A stretch of 64,000 nt of DNA from Alligator mississippiensis. Taxonomy: Eukaryota; Chordata; Crocodylia; Alligatoridae. Where the stretch lies: NCBI RefSeq assembly GCF_030867095.1, contig NC_081831.1, positions 21,428,001 through 21,492,000 of the forward strand, given 5' to 3'. The notes under the pieces are model-generated. The model did not search any database. It had not been told where the DNA came from and was given only the letters and a program-made list of their open reading frames with translations. This document shows positions 34,746-47,480 of this stretch, in pieces (the stretch's first letter is position 1; each line of letters starts with the position of its first letter). The translations under genes were made by a program, and so were the position numbers.

Positions 34746-35746
34746 GATTGGGAATTTTCAACCAGCAAATGCCCAGCTTGAAAAAAAACTGAAACTTTTC
34801 ACAAGAAACTATTTTAATTAAGCTTTTGCCAGAAAAAAATCTTAGGTCCAGGATAGCATTTCAGGTAAAAGCCAGAGAAACCCTCCCACTGGAGAATAGG
34901 AAGAACCCAACTCTTACCCCTTTGGATGTAAAAAACCCAGGTTCAAGTCCCTGCACTCTGCCTGAATTGTGGCATGGACTGCAAGTAGTCACCCTCATTC
35001 TTCAACCATAATAGCCACCAGACTACTAGATATTGCAGAGTAAGGTTCTGTCAATCTATCCTTTCATAGCTGTTTCACATTGTATAAATACATATCTATT
35101 GGACCATGGCAAGAGAGACCGCCTATATATACTCACATAGTTACAACACTCACCTAAGATATAAGACCCTCAGTTTCAAGTTGCTGTTATGAATAAGGAG
35201 AAGCAGGGATTGAACCTATATTACTTATTCCAAATTAATCTTCTAACTACTGGGCTATAGGTTATTCTGGGGCATAGTTTACTCTCATATTTTGTGAAAA
35301 ACTTTAAAATGTTGCTGCTTGATTGAGAAGTAGACCAAAAAAATACCTGAAATTGCCAGCACTGTTGCAGGGCATGAAAAACAAGCTCTGGTTGTACAGT
35401 GTCCAGGTAGTATAGTAATGGAGACCATATAGGTACATAAGATAGAAAGGTTAGAGGGTGAGTATTGTTTCCACTGAGAGTAGCTGAGGCTGGTTGTTGC
35501 TTTGTTTCTAATGCGTGTGACATCCTTTAAGCCACAGAAATGGGGCATGATATATTATTCTACAAATAAATCCTACATCTGAAATACACAGATGAGAATC
35601 TCTCTAATCTATCTGGATAGTTATGATGAGCTCCTCACCATGGCATTTGAACATCTAATCTCATAGTTATGCAGAATAAGCTCAGATAATGGAAGAGGAA
35701 CAGGAGGCATAGATCTACATTAAAACACTAGCATTTTCTGTGAACT
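34746..35746. other. Unassigned intergenic sequence
   Basis: No feature was supported. Confidence 0.45.
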
Positions 35747-35986
35747 AAGGATATATCTACACTGCTTCTGTGGTACCCTTGAGCACAAGAGTAAAACCAG
35801 TCTGGGGATCTCTCCCTGCAAACTCTCTGAAGACCTCTGCTGCCAGTGTGCTTGAGAGTAGCTGTGGGGACATCTCTACAGTCGTTTTACTCACACATGT
35901 CCAGATTTGGTGTGTGGCGGAGTAACTGGGTGAGGTATCCTCAAGAGCATCCTTCATCAAGAATGCCAGGGATGTGGTGTAGACAT
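35747..35986. mobile_element. MITE-like element
   Basis: The left end GGATATATCTACACTGC and the inverted right end GCATATGTCTACACCAC match well. The element is about 240 bp and non-coding. The target duplication was not resolved. Confidence 0.5.
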
Positions 35987-36640
35987 ATGCAGAACCTTTC
36001 AAGGCATGTACCCCAAAAGCAGTTATCCATTGTGACAAAACTTTACAGTGCTAAAATGCTCCCAGAAGTACACCCTTGGGTTGTGTAAGCTTACTGGTCC
36101 CCTACTCTGCTGAACAGGTATGCCCAGGTAAGCAATAAAAGGGAAGAAAAAAGGAGTGAAGAGTGAATTTGCCCAGAAATCATGATTTACCACAGGTACT
36201 TCAGTAAAGTAACCAAAAAAAAGAGTTTATCATAAAGAAGAACAAATAGTATAAAAAAAGAGAAAGAAATCAAATTATTTGACAGCAGAGTATGGTAAAA
36301 ACAAAGCTGACAAAATACTTATCCTATTATTCAGACAACCACCTGGCCCTCATAAATATTCCTGTGAAAATCTCCCAGGGTCAGCATCCCCTCAGTCACA
36401 GCTAGCTACCTCAGCCAGGACCCTTGCAGGGACCTTTCTCTAGCCACCCACTGAGGGTCACTACCTTGAGAACATCCCACACAGCCTCCCCACCACCTAC
36501 CTTCAGGGGAGCCAGAGAATCCTCTAGTGTTTCTACTTGTGGATCCATGACATTCAACTTCTCATACTAGTTGGTCAGCTATATTCTTCTCCTTTCTATT
36601 AACAACAGTGTAAATCCTGGACTGACTCCTCCGATTTCTG
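35987..36640. other. Unassigned intergenic sequence
   Basis: No feature was supported. Confidence 0.45.
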
Positions 36641-37740
36641 TACATGTGTGGTGGGGACATTGCCATGAGTAAAAACTTACCTGAGGGACAGGAGCTGAGA
36701 AAAGCATGGAGCTGGTGGGATACCACCAGGGACCGGAAGTGTGGCAAGAGAGAGGCCACCACAAGAGAAGGTGCCATGCCAGAACCAGAAGGACAAAAGC
36801 CACAGTGGGCCACGGGAGAACCGGCGCAGACACTCACATTGGTGTGTACCTGCTTTATGGTGGCGTGCTGACGCCAGATCACCAGCCAGCCCCCTGGAGG
36901 GAGAATAAAAACCCCACCAAACAACAATCAGGGAGGACTGGAAGTGGGTCCTCCGGAAGGCCCAGAGCAGCCAGGATCAATTTGTAGCCACTATGAAAGT
37001 GCGTGGTGGCAGCCCCAGGAGGGGGCATGCCTAGACAACACTGGCTCAGCAGAACCTAAGTTCTTACCTAGGACAAAACCCTGAATCCTGGACACAGCCA
37101 GCCAGGAGTGGAACAACGATGAGCCTGGGTAGAGAAAGAGAAGAGGAACCTTAAGCTCCTGTGAGTCAAAACCAAAAGAAAAGGGAGTGTACCTGGAAAC
37201 AAGGCAACCAGAGATGGATAAACTTACAAGTTTGGCTAACGTGAGGCCTGAAGCTAGATAGTACACCGTCCAAACTGGACTTTGAACCTAGGAGGGCTAA
37301 AGCCCTTACCATGACAAGCGGACTTTGTCTTAGTTGCAACTTGGAATTAACATCTCTGGTTGGCATAAGATACAGGGCAGGCAGAGCCCCAAAACAGGAA
37401 ACCAGGCAAGAACACCAAAGGAGAGAACCAGGGGAGGCAGGACTTTAAAACATCCTCCCAATAATAACCAATACCAACAAGATGTGGCAGGAGAGAATCC
37501 CTGGGGACCTTTCAAGGCATCTGCCTGGATGATAAGCTGTCAACCAGAAAAGGGATGGCAGCACCCGAAAGGCCAGAAAGAGCAAAGCACACAAGCGAGT
37601 GACATGGGAGGTTACAACATGACTGCAGATTTATACCAGAGTAACCAAGATAAGAATTTGGCCCAACGAACTGCAGGTTTTCAAGTTAACAGAAATATAA
37701 GGACTGATCCATGCACCTGTGGCAAATGGGATTTCCTGTC
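36641..37740. repeat. Unclassified repeat-like block
   Basis: A purine-rich block with several open frames of 90-149 codons on both strands but no recognisable domain. 'gggagaataaaaacccc' (36900-36916) could be a promoter-like TATA box of an LTR. It runs directly into a CR1-type 3' end. Identity is not established. Confidence 0.25.
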
Positions 37741-37822
37741 TTTCCCACCCAGACCATGGGGGCTAGACCTGATGATCACATGAGGTCCCTTTCAGCCCTA
37801 AACTTCTGTGAATATGTGAAAT
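37741..37822 (+). mobile_element. CR1-type 3' end
   Basis: 'gggggctagacctgatgatc', then 'acatgaggtccctttcagcc', then 'ctaaacttctgtgaatatgt' is a sense CR1 3' terminus with a degenerate end repeat. Confidence 0.65.
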
Positions 37823-38924
37823 GATTTTCCATTTCAGGTCTAGGGTAAACTAGATGGGAGAACAAGGATTCCACAGGCTGCTTCCTTTGAGGTGTGGAAA
37901 TAAAGGGTCAAACTTTGGCTGTCTTTAAGAGGCTTGTGAATTATTTATCCTCTTTTCTTAATGGAAGAAAAACAGATGCATACTGCTTGCACTGAAGGTA
38001 CAAACTACACCTTTGAAAATCCTATAACAGCCCTTTGCTTTTTCCAAGTGTGAACATCACCTGTAGAAATGGGAAAGGGAAAGGGTGGGGAGAAAGAGCA
38101 TGAGAGCATTAGGCCAGGGAACAGGGAAGTAGATCAGCTTGGAGGATGGTGTGTGTCCAACTTGTTGGCAGTTGTTCCTTATATGTTTGCAATGGGATAC
38201 TCTGACCTGGATCCATCCCAGTTGATCCAATTTCTGGACATTCATGTTCAAATCAGGACAGCTGACATTCTACAAAGCAGACCTGCTTGCAGTATAACTG
38301 TTAGTAAATGACCACACAATTGTCAGATAATAACTCAAATGGGGTTCAAATCTTTAGCTCTGCTGTTCTGATCGTGAATCATTTGCTGAATAGGTGGCTA
38401 TTTTTGCTAATCTGACATCAGTATGACAGCAGCCTGTCCAATGAACTATTGTGCAATCCCCCTTTTGTAAGACGCTAACTTTCCATTCCAGATTTAGCTA
38501 ATTTTTAAACTATCCAAAACTAAAATACATGATTGGTGAGACAATGAGGCTTTTTGGTACTGATCTCTGTAAGGCACCCTGGAGAACACTTCATATTTCA
38601 GACCTTTTTGTATTGAAACATGAAATAAATTAAATGGAACTGTGGTAGAGGATAGTATAATTTGAGACATAAATTTAACCTCTACTGCATTGTGTTACAT
38701 CTTGGAGAACTGTTAATTCCATGGATGAAGTATGAGTCTAAATTATCACATTACTTTCAAAACTTTTCCCTGTAAATATTTATTATTAAGTTTTTTTCAC
38801 TGGTGAATATTTTATATTATTCTTTACAAATTCTTGACTTTAGATCCTAGTGGGGTTTTTTTGCATGAAACATCTAAATAAGGCAACTTGCTTTTTATGG
38901 AAATAATTCGTTGTATTTTTCTAG
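37823..38924. other. Unassigned intergenic sequence
   Basis: No feature was supported. Confidence 0.45.
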
Positions 38925-39115
38925 TACCTTTCACTTGAGGATCTGAAAGTGCTTGTTCACATTCATTAATCAAGCTATAAGGCCCTGTATATTTTTTTTT
39001 ATTTTTTTTAGGGAGCTAAACTAAGGAACAGAGATAAAGTGGTCACACAGTGAGTCACTGGAAGTCAGAAATAGAACCCAGGAATTCTGACTCCATGTGT
39101 CCCACTGTAACCCCT
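38925..39115 (-). repeat. MIR SINE remnant
   Basis: 'gagctaaactaaggaacaga', 'agtggtcacacagtgagtca' and 'aacccaggaattctgactcc' are antisense MIR blocks in order. A T-rich insertion (38990-39010) is present. Confidence 0.65.
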
Positions 39116-41112
39116 AAACAGAATTGACCCTATTTGTTTCTATTTATTTTAATAGAACTCCTGGCCCGGTTAGATATTTCACATCATGATTCTCAACATT
39201 TTTCAGTGTTTGAGGTTATGATCAACAAATTGATCAAGTGAAACACAAGAACATTCCCTTCCTGTCAGTCTTGCTATTTCCTTACAGCTATGGAATAGAG
39301 ATCCAGTGCTGGAAAATATAGCAGTGGTAATGTCCAAAAGCCATGCTGGAAATAAAAGATGCGGTCAAATATTTGAAGATTAAAAGTATTGGTTTATGGG
39401 TAGAAGTTGGGTAGAGGTAAAGAGCAAAATAAAGGATGTCCATAGGATTGTGGATATAAGTTTTTTCACTTTCAGTTCTTTATTGTTACAGAAGTGCCCA
39501 AAACAGTGGATTTAGCTACACATTGCCCAATTGCTTTCTCATTTCAAGTAAAATGGCTTTATCAAAGAAATGTATTTATGTTAATGGGTGACTATAACAT
39601 TTTGAAAAGGGGTGTGCAGAAGGTGTGATGCATCATCAAACAACACAACACACTCTTCTCCAGTTAAACAAGAAACTAGAAGCTTTAAGAATATGCTAGG
39701 GGCCTAGGGCTATATTATTCACTTTAAGATTAAAGCAAAAAAAAAAAAAAACTTTGTTGAAATGTGTTTTAATTTGCTATATTATATGTTATGTATAAAA
39801 ACAACAAACTAGGCAAAAATAGCAGAAATGTTTCATTAGTCCTGTAGTCATTATAATTACATTGACATCTTTTATTCAGATTCATAAAACAAATCTAGCT
39901 TTCTTGGGCATCTTGACAGAGCATCCAACTCATTGAAATTTATTTTCATACCTGAGTTAATATTCACCTGAGTTAATGGTTTTAGCTAGAGCAAAACGAA
40001 TTTGCAGGGTTATGAAGTAAGAGCTACATTACCTGGAGTAACTAACAGACAGCCAAATTGCAGAAGAAAGGATAGCTTGGTTAGCGGAACATTGAGACCA
40101 TTAAAAAGGAGAGAGGATTGTTAACATCTGTGGGATGAAAAATAAATGAGAGGGAATCAGGTAGATTATAATGATCCATTAAGTAAATCAACTCCCTTAG
40201 TGCCACCAAAGTAAAAATGATGCAGCCACTGTCAGGCAATTGGTTTTAAACTCTAGATAAATCAGGAAACAAAGGGGGTGTAGCCATGCCACTACACCCC
40301 ATGGATCCACACTTGTTTCTGTTCTTTTAAAACTGCTGCATTTGGGAAAGTGACTAGTTCTGGAAAACTCCTTCATCATTCCAGTTTGTATTAAAATAAT
40401 TGCAAAAAAAAGAGTGACAATAATAATGAAAAGTAATACAGGGTATCATTTGCAGTATGTCCACATAATGTAAAATACACATTCTCAGTTCCCACTAATT
40501 TCAATGGAACTTGATGGTGCTCATTACTTTCCAGCGATTTTTCAGAAGGAAAATCAACTGGAATTAACTCCTGATTCACTGGAAAGAAAAGTGTCTCTGC
40601 ACAACACTACATTTAGGAAGCTTTGAATTCTTTTATGACAAAAATTTTGGGCTTTCAACAGATAAAGCAACCAACTTTCTGGTAGTAAAATCCATGAGAC
40701 AGTCCTGGGTGTCCACAGACTTCTGTATGCAAAGGTAGCCTATACCACTTCAAATCCTGGTGTTACGCACAAGCTAACTAGCTATGCTGTTTCCTGCTTG
40801 GGAGGTAACTGGTAGCCCTTAACTGGAAACAGAATTGTTATGTTCATTCAGCTGTCTGTCTAGGACAATTCACTCTGCCTTTCAGCAGAACTAGTTAATA
40901 TTGCTGCCATTCATAGAACACTGAGAGGAAGAGTTCAGCAATTACAGAAAACCACAGGCTAGTGTTGATCCAAGATCAATCTTTCAATTTCAGGACAACA
41001 GTCCTGTTCCAGGGAGTCCTTGGGAAGCCCGAGACAGTGATTCAGGCCTGTCTTGGAAAAACTGGGAAGGTTGTCTGTTTTATTGTCAAAATGTTGAAAT
41101 GTTCCCATAGAG
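39116..41112. other. Unassigned AT-rich intergenic sequence
   Basis: No coding exon or clear repeat was seen. A poly-A run lies at 39737-39750. Confidence 0.45.
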
Positions 41113-41255
41113 CCTCATAGATTCATAGATGCTAGGGTCAGAAGGCACCTCAACAGATCGAGTCCGACCCCCTGCCTAGGCAGGAAACAGTGCTGGGGTC
41201 AGATGACCCCAGTCAGATGCCTATTCAGCCTAGCTAAAAACATCCCCTAAAAACA
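41113..41255 (-). mobile_element. CR1 LINE 3' end, crocodilian-style subfamily
   Basis: 'ctcatagattcatagatgct' and 'agggtcagaaggcacctcaa', with 'agtccgaccccctgcctagg' and a TGACCCC/GGGGTCA core, mark an antisense CR1 3' end of the type I associate with crocodilian genomes. Confidence 0.75.
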
Positions 41256-43639
41256 GGGGGTGTGGGATGTGTTTTGGGAGTGTACATATGCAAAAGGAGT
41301 GGGAAAAGGATTCCATGTCACCCCCTAAAGGGCAGCAATGTACAGGGGCTTCTGCTTCCATACATGGGACTTGCTAGTTTGTTACTTCATGTTCTACTTT
41401 CTTCTATGTCTAGGCCCCCTTGCTAGATTATATTTCCCATGATGTACCACCTTTCCTCTCCAAAAGGGGAGGCCAGAATGCATCATGGGAAGTGTAGTGT
41501 GATCAGGACACTTGGCCATTAAAAGCTTGAGACCCTTGAACTGCAACTCCCAGGAGTGACTCTAATTACAATTTGACATTAATATTCCAGGATTTGTCCA
41601 AAATATTTCAACATTTGAATTTTTGTCATTTTTTCCAAGGGGAAGAAAATGTTTCAACAAGTTCTCCTTAAAACTCTTGAGTTTCCAGTGAAATACATGA
41701 TTTTCCATAAAACCTCCCTGACTTTTATGAAGCTGAATAGCTCTCTTGGCTGCCTAAGGAGAAGTTGTAAACACTGTAAATTTTAGGTTTTTAGCAGATG
41801 TCATCTACAAGAGCTCCCACTGAAATGGATAATTCAGAGGAGGCCTTTCACATAGATCCTGGTCATGCAATGAGTTCCAGGACACACAAATAACCAGAGA
41901 ATATCCAGCAGTGTCCAGTTTATTTTCAGTAAAGTGGTTCACTGCATTTTTCTCACTGTGGGTAACATGTTTTTACCCCTTTTGACATGAGCAGCTTGCC
42001 AAAAATTTGAGGATCTTGTAAAATGTTCCAGTTAGGAGGAGAAACTGATGATGGAATTAAGCATTTCCTTGCAGGAATTCTATTTACAAAGAATGTACAA
42101 AGTCCTGTTTCTTGAGCACAGGGGAATTAATCAACCAGCAGACTGTTTCTTGTTCACAGTCCCAGTGCTTTGTTATCCAGTATCTAAACCAAAGCTCTTC
42201 TCTGTAGGGTTCTCTCAAGCCCACATACCCGTGCTGGTTTAGGATTCTTCTTCTCCTCCTGTGTGTGCTTCTCTTTCTTGCACATACAACCAGAGCAGTC
42301 TAATTTACACACTCGCATAAACTTCTACTTACAACAAATCTGCTCTGCCTAGCTAGTTCAAATTCCTGTGCAGCTTGCATTTGCCTTTGTTTTGGGTGGA
42401 GACCTGTGCCTGTGTTTTGGGTTTGGAAACTGCTCTTATTTCAAGTACTTGCCTCCATGCAGGACCTTACTGCTCAGAGCTAGTCTAAGGGGTGCTGGTT
42501 ACACCCTTGAGCTTCAAATAGTTTTCACCCAAACTATAATAATAGGAAACAAAACTTGCAGAACAGACCATATTCCAGTAAGATTAATAAGCACCAGAAG
42601 ACTTTTCAGAATATGAGGAAAAACACTATGTTTCTGAAGCCTCATATCTCTAAAGCACCAGGTCCATTAAGCTCCAGTTTAATGAAAATCATCTGACAGG
42701 AAGGCACCTCTGGTACTAATGAATTAGAGCAGGGACACCCAACCAATGGCACCCTAATTTTGTTAAGGAGAAGTGAATTGATGATGAACTGTTACTGTAT
42801 CCTTCAGCTGTGCCATGTGACTTTTAAATCTGAAGTTTTTGCATCAGCCCTGTTGCTATGGGTGGAAGGTGTCATCTACCTATTATCTGCCATTCTGGTA
42901 TAAGTCAAGCAATGCTCTGAGCAGCTGCAGTTTCTTCTCTGCTATAGCTACTCTACTCACCTGCTTCCCATAGGGAGGGAAGAGTGTAACTCCATTGCTT
43001 CCTACCTTGCCAGGTTGTCAGAACAGAGGAGAACATGACAGTAGCACACAGTTCTTTCTGCCTGGGTAGTACTAAACAAAAGGACAGTTACTTTCCCCAC
43101 AGGCATCTAGGACAGCCAAGGAGAAAAGATGAGGAACTGCAAACTGTTTATGACTCTGGTTGTCTGCCCCGATCAAGTTAGAGTAGCTTGGGGACTTCCT
43201 TTTTTTTTCCAGCTGGATATTGCTGCCAGATACTACATACCAGGGCTAGTCAGAGCCCAACACAAACCAGCCACTCCCCTTGTTTACCCTCAGCACACAC
43301 CAACATAAAAAGAGTGGCAATTAAAAATCATTGATTAAACCAGTAGATAAACAAAAGATTGAGGGAGGAGATAAATAACAATGGAGACAGGCTAATGATA
43401 TAGAATGATTGAGATTCGATGGTGAACTAGATGCAACAAAAAGTACCATTTAATGCAGTCAAAAGAAAGTCCATACATATAGGAAAAGGTAATATAAATC
43501 ATATTCCCTGGATGTGGAACTCTGTTCTGGGAAGTAATGACACTTAAAAAGACTTGCAGGCATGGTGGGGGCAATCAGCTAAACTGACTTCCCAGTAGGA
43601 TGCTCTACCCTCCAAGAAGGGTAAATGCTATCATTACTT
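41256..43639. other. Unassigned intergenic sequence
   Basis: No coding exon or clear repeat was supported. Confidence 0.45.
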
Positions 43640-43990
43640 GTATAAAGAGAAGAGTGGTAGTCACAATTTCTGGCACAAGTATGGTGAATTGAAATACCGC
43701 ATCCAGTTCAGGTGGTCACAGTTCAGAAAGGATACTGATGTATGGAAGAGATTCAGAGAAGAGCTATGAGACTGATGAAAGGATTGGAAGACATGCCTTA
43801 CACTGAAAGACTCCCAGGAGCTCAAAGTCTTCAGGAACATCACTTTGGTAATGGACTCTAACAGAATCCAATGGCTAGGAGTTGAAGCTAGACAAATTCA
43901 AGCTAGAAATAGAGTGCACATTTTTAACAATGAAAGTGAATTATGTAAATCACGGGAATAATTTAACAGGGCTTGTGGTACACTTACCAT
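43640..43990 (+). mobile_element. L3/CR1-type LINE remnant
   Basis: 'taccgcatccagttcaggtg', 'agaagagctatgagactgat' and 'acatgccttacactgaaaga' match the YCIQFW, RVQ(K)RAT and MPYSERL blocks of the L3/CR1 ORF2 C-terminus. 'ttgaagctagacaaattcaa' and 'aataatttaacagggcttgt' follow as the WNNL box. It is old and broken. Confidence 0.7.
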
Positions 43991-44259
43991 AGCTGGCAAT
44001 TGTTAACTCAAGATAGAACGTTATTCTCAAAGATATGCTAGGATTCAAGCAAGGTTGTTCCATGGCGTATGTTATACAGGAAATCAGGCTGTCTGGGCCT
44101 TACTGGCTAGGAAAATACGCTTGTACTGTACCTGCTGAGGACTCTTTCTGCTTACAGAATCTCCTGCTGGTGACCCATGAGTTGGTTCTGCTCCGTTTGC
44201 ACCTCCTGAGAAACAGAAGTAGAAAAGAGGAGGCCAGAGATGCTGTCCTAATGTATTAA
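43991..44259. other. Unassigned spacer
   Basis: A 74-codon open frame (44035-44259) has no recognisable homology. Confidence 0.35.
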
Positions 44260-44553
44260 TTGGATCCTTATGAACAATTTGAAGTAAGTTTAGCCACAAG
44301 TCAAAAAGGTTATTTCGCTGTACAACAAAGAGTATATTGGAATACCACAGGAGTTCCTAACCCCATAGCATACATATATGAGAAACAAAGCTTTATAACA
44401 TTGTGGCATAATCACTGGGCAGTTGGTTCCCATAAATGGGATGCTCCTGTTACTTGGGAAGTGATTATCCGTATCATGGAGGCTGTTGATACTCCTTTTG
44501 GAGTTTTCCATTTTCTTTTAATGTCAATGGAAGCAGCCCTGCAAGTCCAGTAG
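44260..44553 (+). other. Unidentified 97-codon open frame
   Basis: The frame follows a TAA at 44257 and opens with TTG, so it has no proper start unless spliced. Its product is tryptophan- and aromatic-rich (RVYWNTTGVPNP, then FITLWHNHWAVGSHKWD) and is not low-complexity. It does not resemble CR1. An old retroviral or host-gene fragment is conceivable, but I do not recognise it. No matching neighbouring exons were found. Confidence 0.3.
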
Positions 44554-45080
44554 CCTATAAAAACCTTCATCAAACCAGACCATAAGGCCATGGAGAAAGA
44601 AGTTGCCAGCTCTATTTTCTATAAGTATTTTTCCTTTTAACAGGTGTTTTTCTTCTCTCTCTTCCCTTTAAAAAAATTAAATTTCCTCTGTGTCTGGTTT
44701 CCTTTAATTTATTGCATACCTGGAAGGCCCCAGTCCTCAATGTCAGTAGAACTATTCAAACTCTAAAAGAAGAAGGTACTTCAGTAAATATTAACAGGTT
44801 AGGCTTGCTAGCTATAATTAAGTGAAACTCTAGTGGAGTTTGATAGGAAGATTTCAGCAAGGAATGCAGCAATGATCCCATTCATTTCTTTTTCTGTATT
44901 CATTTTTTTAAGTATTGTTCCCTTTCAATATTTTCTGTCTTTTCCATTTTTAAGATCCTTTATTTTAATGTCAAAATTGACCTCATTCCTTTAAAATATA
45001 TATAACATCTGGGTTTCATTTTCCATCAACACTCTCTTTCAGCTACGTATTCCTTCTTTTTTATGTATGTTGCCTCTATA
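44554..45080. other. Unassigned AT-rich sequence
   Basis: No feature was supported. Confidence 0.45.
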
Positions 45081-46390
45081 TTTTATTGCAGCAGAGTCAA
45101 TTATCTGGAAGTTGATTATGAAGAAAGTCAATTAACTGGATGGTTTTGTATTATGCAGGCTGCATTTGGGTTTTGCTCATCAGTGAGATAGCTGTGCATT
45201 ATTTATTTACTAGCGCTTTGAGATTTTAAAGCATTATATGGTATGATACCTTTATTTCTTGTTTTTTAATATTTGCTGTAAAATACAGTAATTAAAGTAT
45301 ACCACACTTACTTGAACCAAGCAACAAGCGGGGGGGGGGGGGGGGGTGGAGGGGGAAGAGCCTTGCCTTAGATTTGAATACCTGTCCAGGCAGGCAGTGG
45401 GCAGCTTCAGCTTTGCCCTGGGCTTGAAGCCAAAGCTAGAGCCACTGCCTACCTTGGGCCAAGGTGGCTTGTGTGGTAAGGGAGAGGGCTTCCTCCTGGG
45501 GGAGCATACAGGAGACCATGTGATGGGGAGAGGGAGGGAGTGCAGGAAAGACCTGTCTGTGAGGCTTAGGGGAAAAACTGTGTAGCCTGCCTCCTGCTCA
45601 GTATCTTCTCGCCCACCCCCAACCTGCCTCCATGCCCCTTGCTTACCTTTTACTCTGGTTCTGACCCCTCCAGCCCCAACGCAGCTGGGCCAGAGCGGCA
45701 GCTGCTCCTTTTGCCTGGCTGAACATGGCTGGTGGGGGACACCACTGCTCTCTACCCCAGAGTTGGAACAGAGCAGCAGAAGGTAATTGCAGGGGGGAAG
45801 GAGTATGGGGTGTCGAGGGGCAGGCATGCAGCAGGGGCGTGCAGGGGAAGCAGGGGCAAACATAGGCACAGGGGTCAAGGGATGGGGGTCAGGAAGTAGA
45901 GGTCAGAAACAGGAATGGAGATAAGAGGTATTGGCAGGCAGGAATGGGGATAAGAGCAGGGCAGGCAGCTGGAGGGAACACCTGGTGGAGGGCAAGTGAC
46001 AGGAGACAAGGACAGGTGGGTGGCAGGCAGGACGGGGAAAGTGGCAAGGGGGCAGGCAGAGAGGGCAAAGGGAAGAGGGACAAAGGATGAGGGGTGGCCC
46101 ATATTCTCCCTGCTGCTGTTTTCCCACCCACAGTTCCTGAGGGTAGTAAAAAATTTAAGAAAACAGCCTTCCATTAATTAGATTCTATACATGAAACATA
46201 ATAACATATTTATAATTTTCCACATACAGAATGTAATTACTTGGGGGTCATATTGAATTCAAAGTCACTTTGGATTTGGGTAAATACAGTAGTTTTCAGT
46301 ACTTCATATTTTGGTGTTTGATTATCTGGAAAAATTAATTATCCGGAATGACGGTGACACTAGTTACTCTGGATAATTCACGTTTTACTC
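45081..46390. mobile_element. Possible pogo/Tigger-like element with GC-rich centre
   Basis: 'agtcaattatctggaagttg' near the left and 'attaattatccggaatgacg' near the right carry the TTATCCGGA-type phrases of pogo/Tigger ends. The centre (45330-46130) is GC-rich with a poly-G run. No transposase is readable and the exact ends were not found. The long minus-strand open frame (45252-45878) is compositional. Confidence 0.3.
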
Positions 46391-47084
46391 TAATTAATAC
46401 ATTTTCTAATACATGTTCCTCCCATGAACGCTTCTTTTTTACAACTTCTCAAAAGTGGATATTGTTGTACTGACTCAGCAGCAAAGACAAAGCAGTAGTG
46501 ATTCCATTGAAACCTGCAGAACATCACTCTTAAAAATAAATCCTCCCTCTTCCACCCCAGATCTCCACTACCAGAAACCAAATGGTACCCAGACTGGACT
46601 GGCCAAATTGGGCACAATATTTGACCATCTGCAGTGGAAGATGTGTGTTGGGATATGCTTGAAATGGTGCAAACATGACTGCTCACTGAAGTAATGATTG
46701 TATGCACTTCTGTTGGGAAGGGTTAGGGCTGAATATATTTATATGAGAGGTCAGAACTGAACACATTTCGAGACAGCATAGAGCTGTGTGCCCTCCCTGC
46801 TAGGAGGTTTTGGGGTACATATATGGGTACAGTTACACTTAGTCAGAAGTGTAACTAGCAAACTTAGTGCCATGGGCAGAAGTGCTGTCACGTGCCAGAG
46901 GGCAGCACAGGAGTGACTAACATGGGGAACATTGAACATTTGAGTGCTGTAGGATGTTGCCGGTGCCCCCTTGATATCAGTGCCAAAGGTCAGTGCCCCA
47001 TATTATGCTACTGCACATAATTTTGTGCATGGGGTGGAAGGGGAGGAAGGTATAGGTTGCATATCCTTTCAGGAGTGAAGTGCA
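46391..47084. other. Unassigned sequence
   Basis: No feature was supported. Confidence 0.45.
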
Positions 47085-47480
47085 TTTTATGTAGTTCTTC
47101 TGCAGTAATCCCTTGCAGTCGAAGATAATTGTCTTCCACGATTGTCTTATGTGTGTCTGAATACGGCTGATGAGGCCTATCTGGAATTGACAGACTCTAC
47201 TGCAGCTTAGAAATGTGTTTCCGTGCAGGGTGGGTGGCGCTGGATTCTTGATTTCATCCGCAACACGCTGTTTCTGCTGCTCCCACTTTTCCATCTCCTG
47301 TTTGTTTTCAAAGTACTGAGATGCCAGCAGCAGACTCTTTCTCCTTTTGAGGCGGTCCTGGGTGATAGTCTCCCACTAGTTAACATCAATGTTGCTTTTT
47401 TTTTTTTTTAAGCTGGCCTTGAGTACGTCCCTGAAGCATCTACACAGGAAGGAGCACGGGGATGGGTGCTACACTTTCAT
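47085..47480 (-). mobile_element. LINE-derived fragment with zinc-finger-like tail
   Basis: On the minus strand, a basic stretch (RRKSLLLASQYFENKQEMEK, then WEQQKQRVADEIK) precedes LSCSRVCQFQIGLISRIQTH. The latter resembles a degraded CxxC...SRIGLxSHxRTH finger found at the C-terminus of some reptile LINE-like elements. Frame changes occur across the poly-T at 47395-47410. I am confident it is repeat-derived but not of the clade. Confidence 0.5.
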
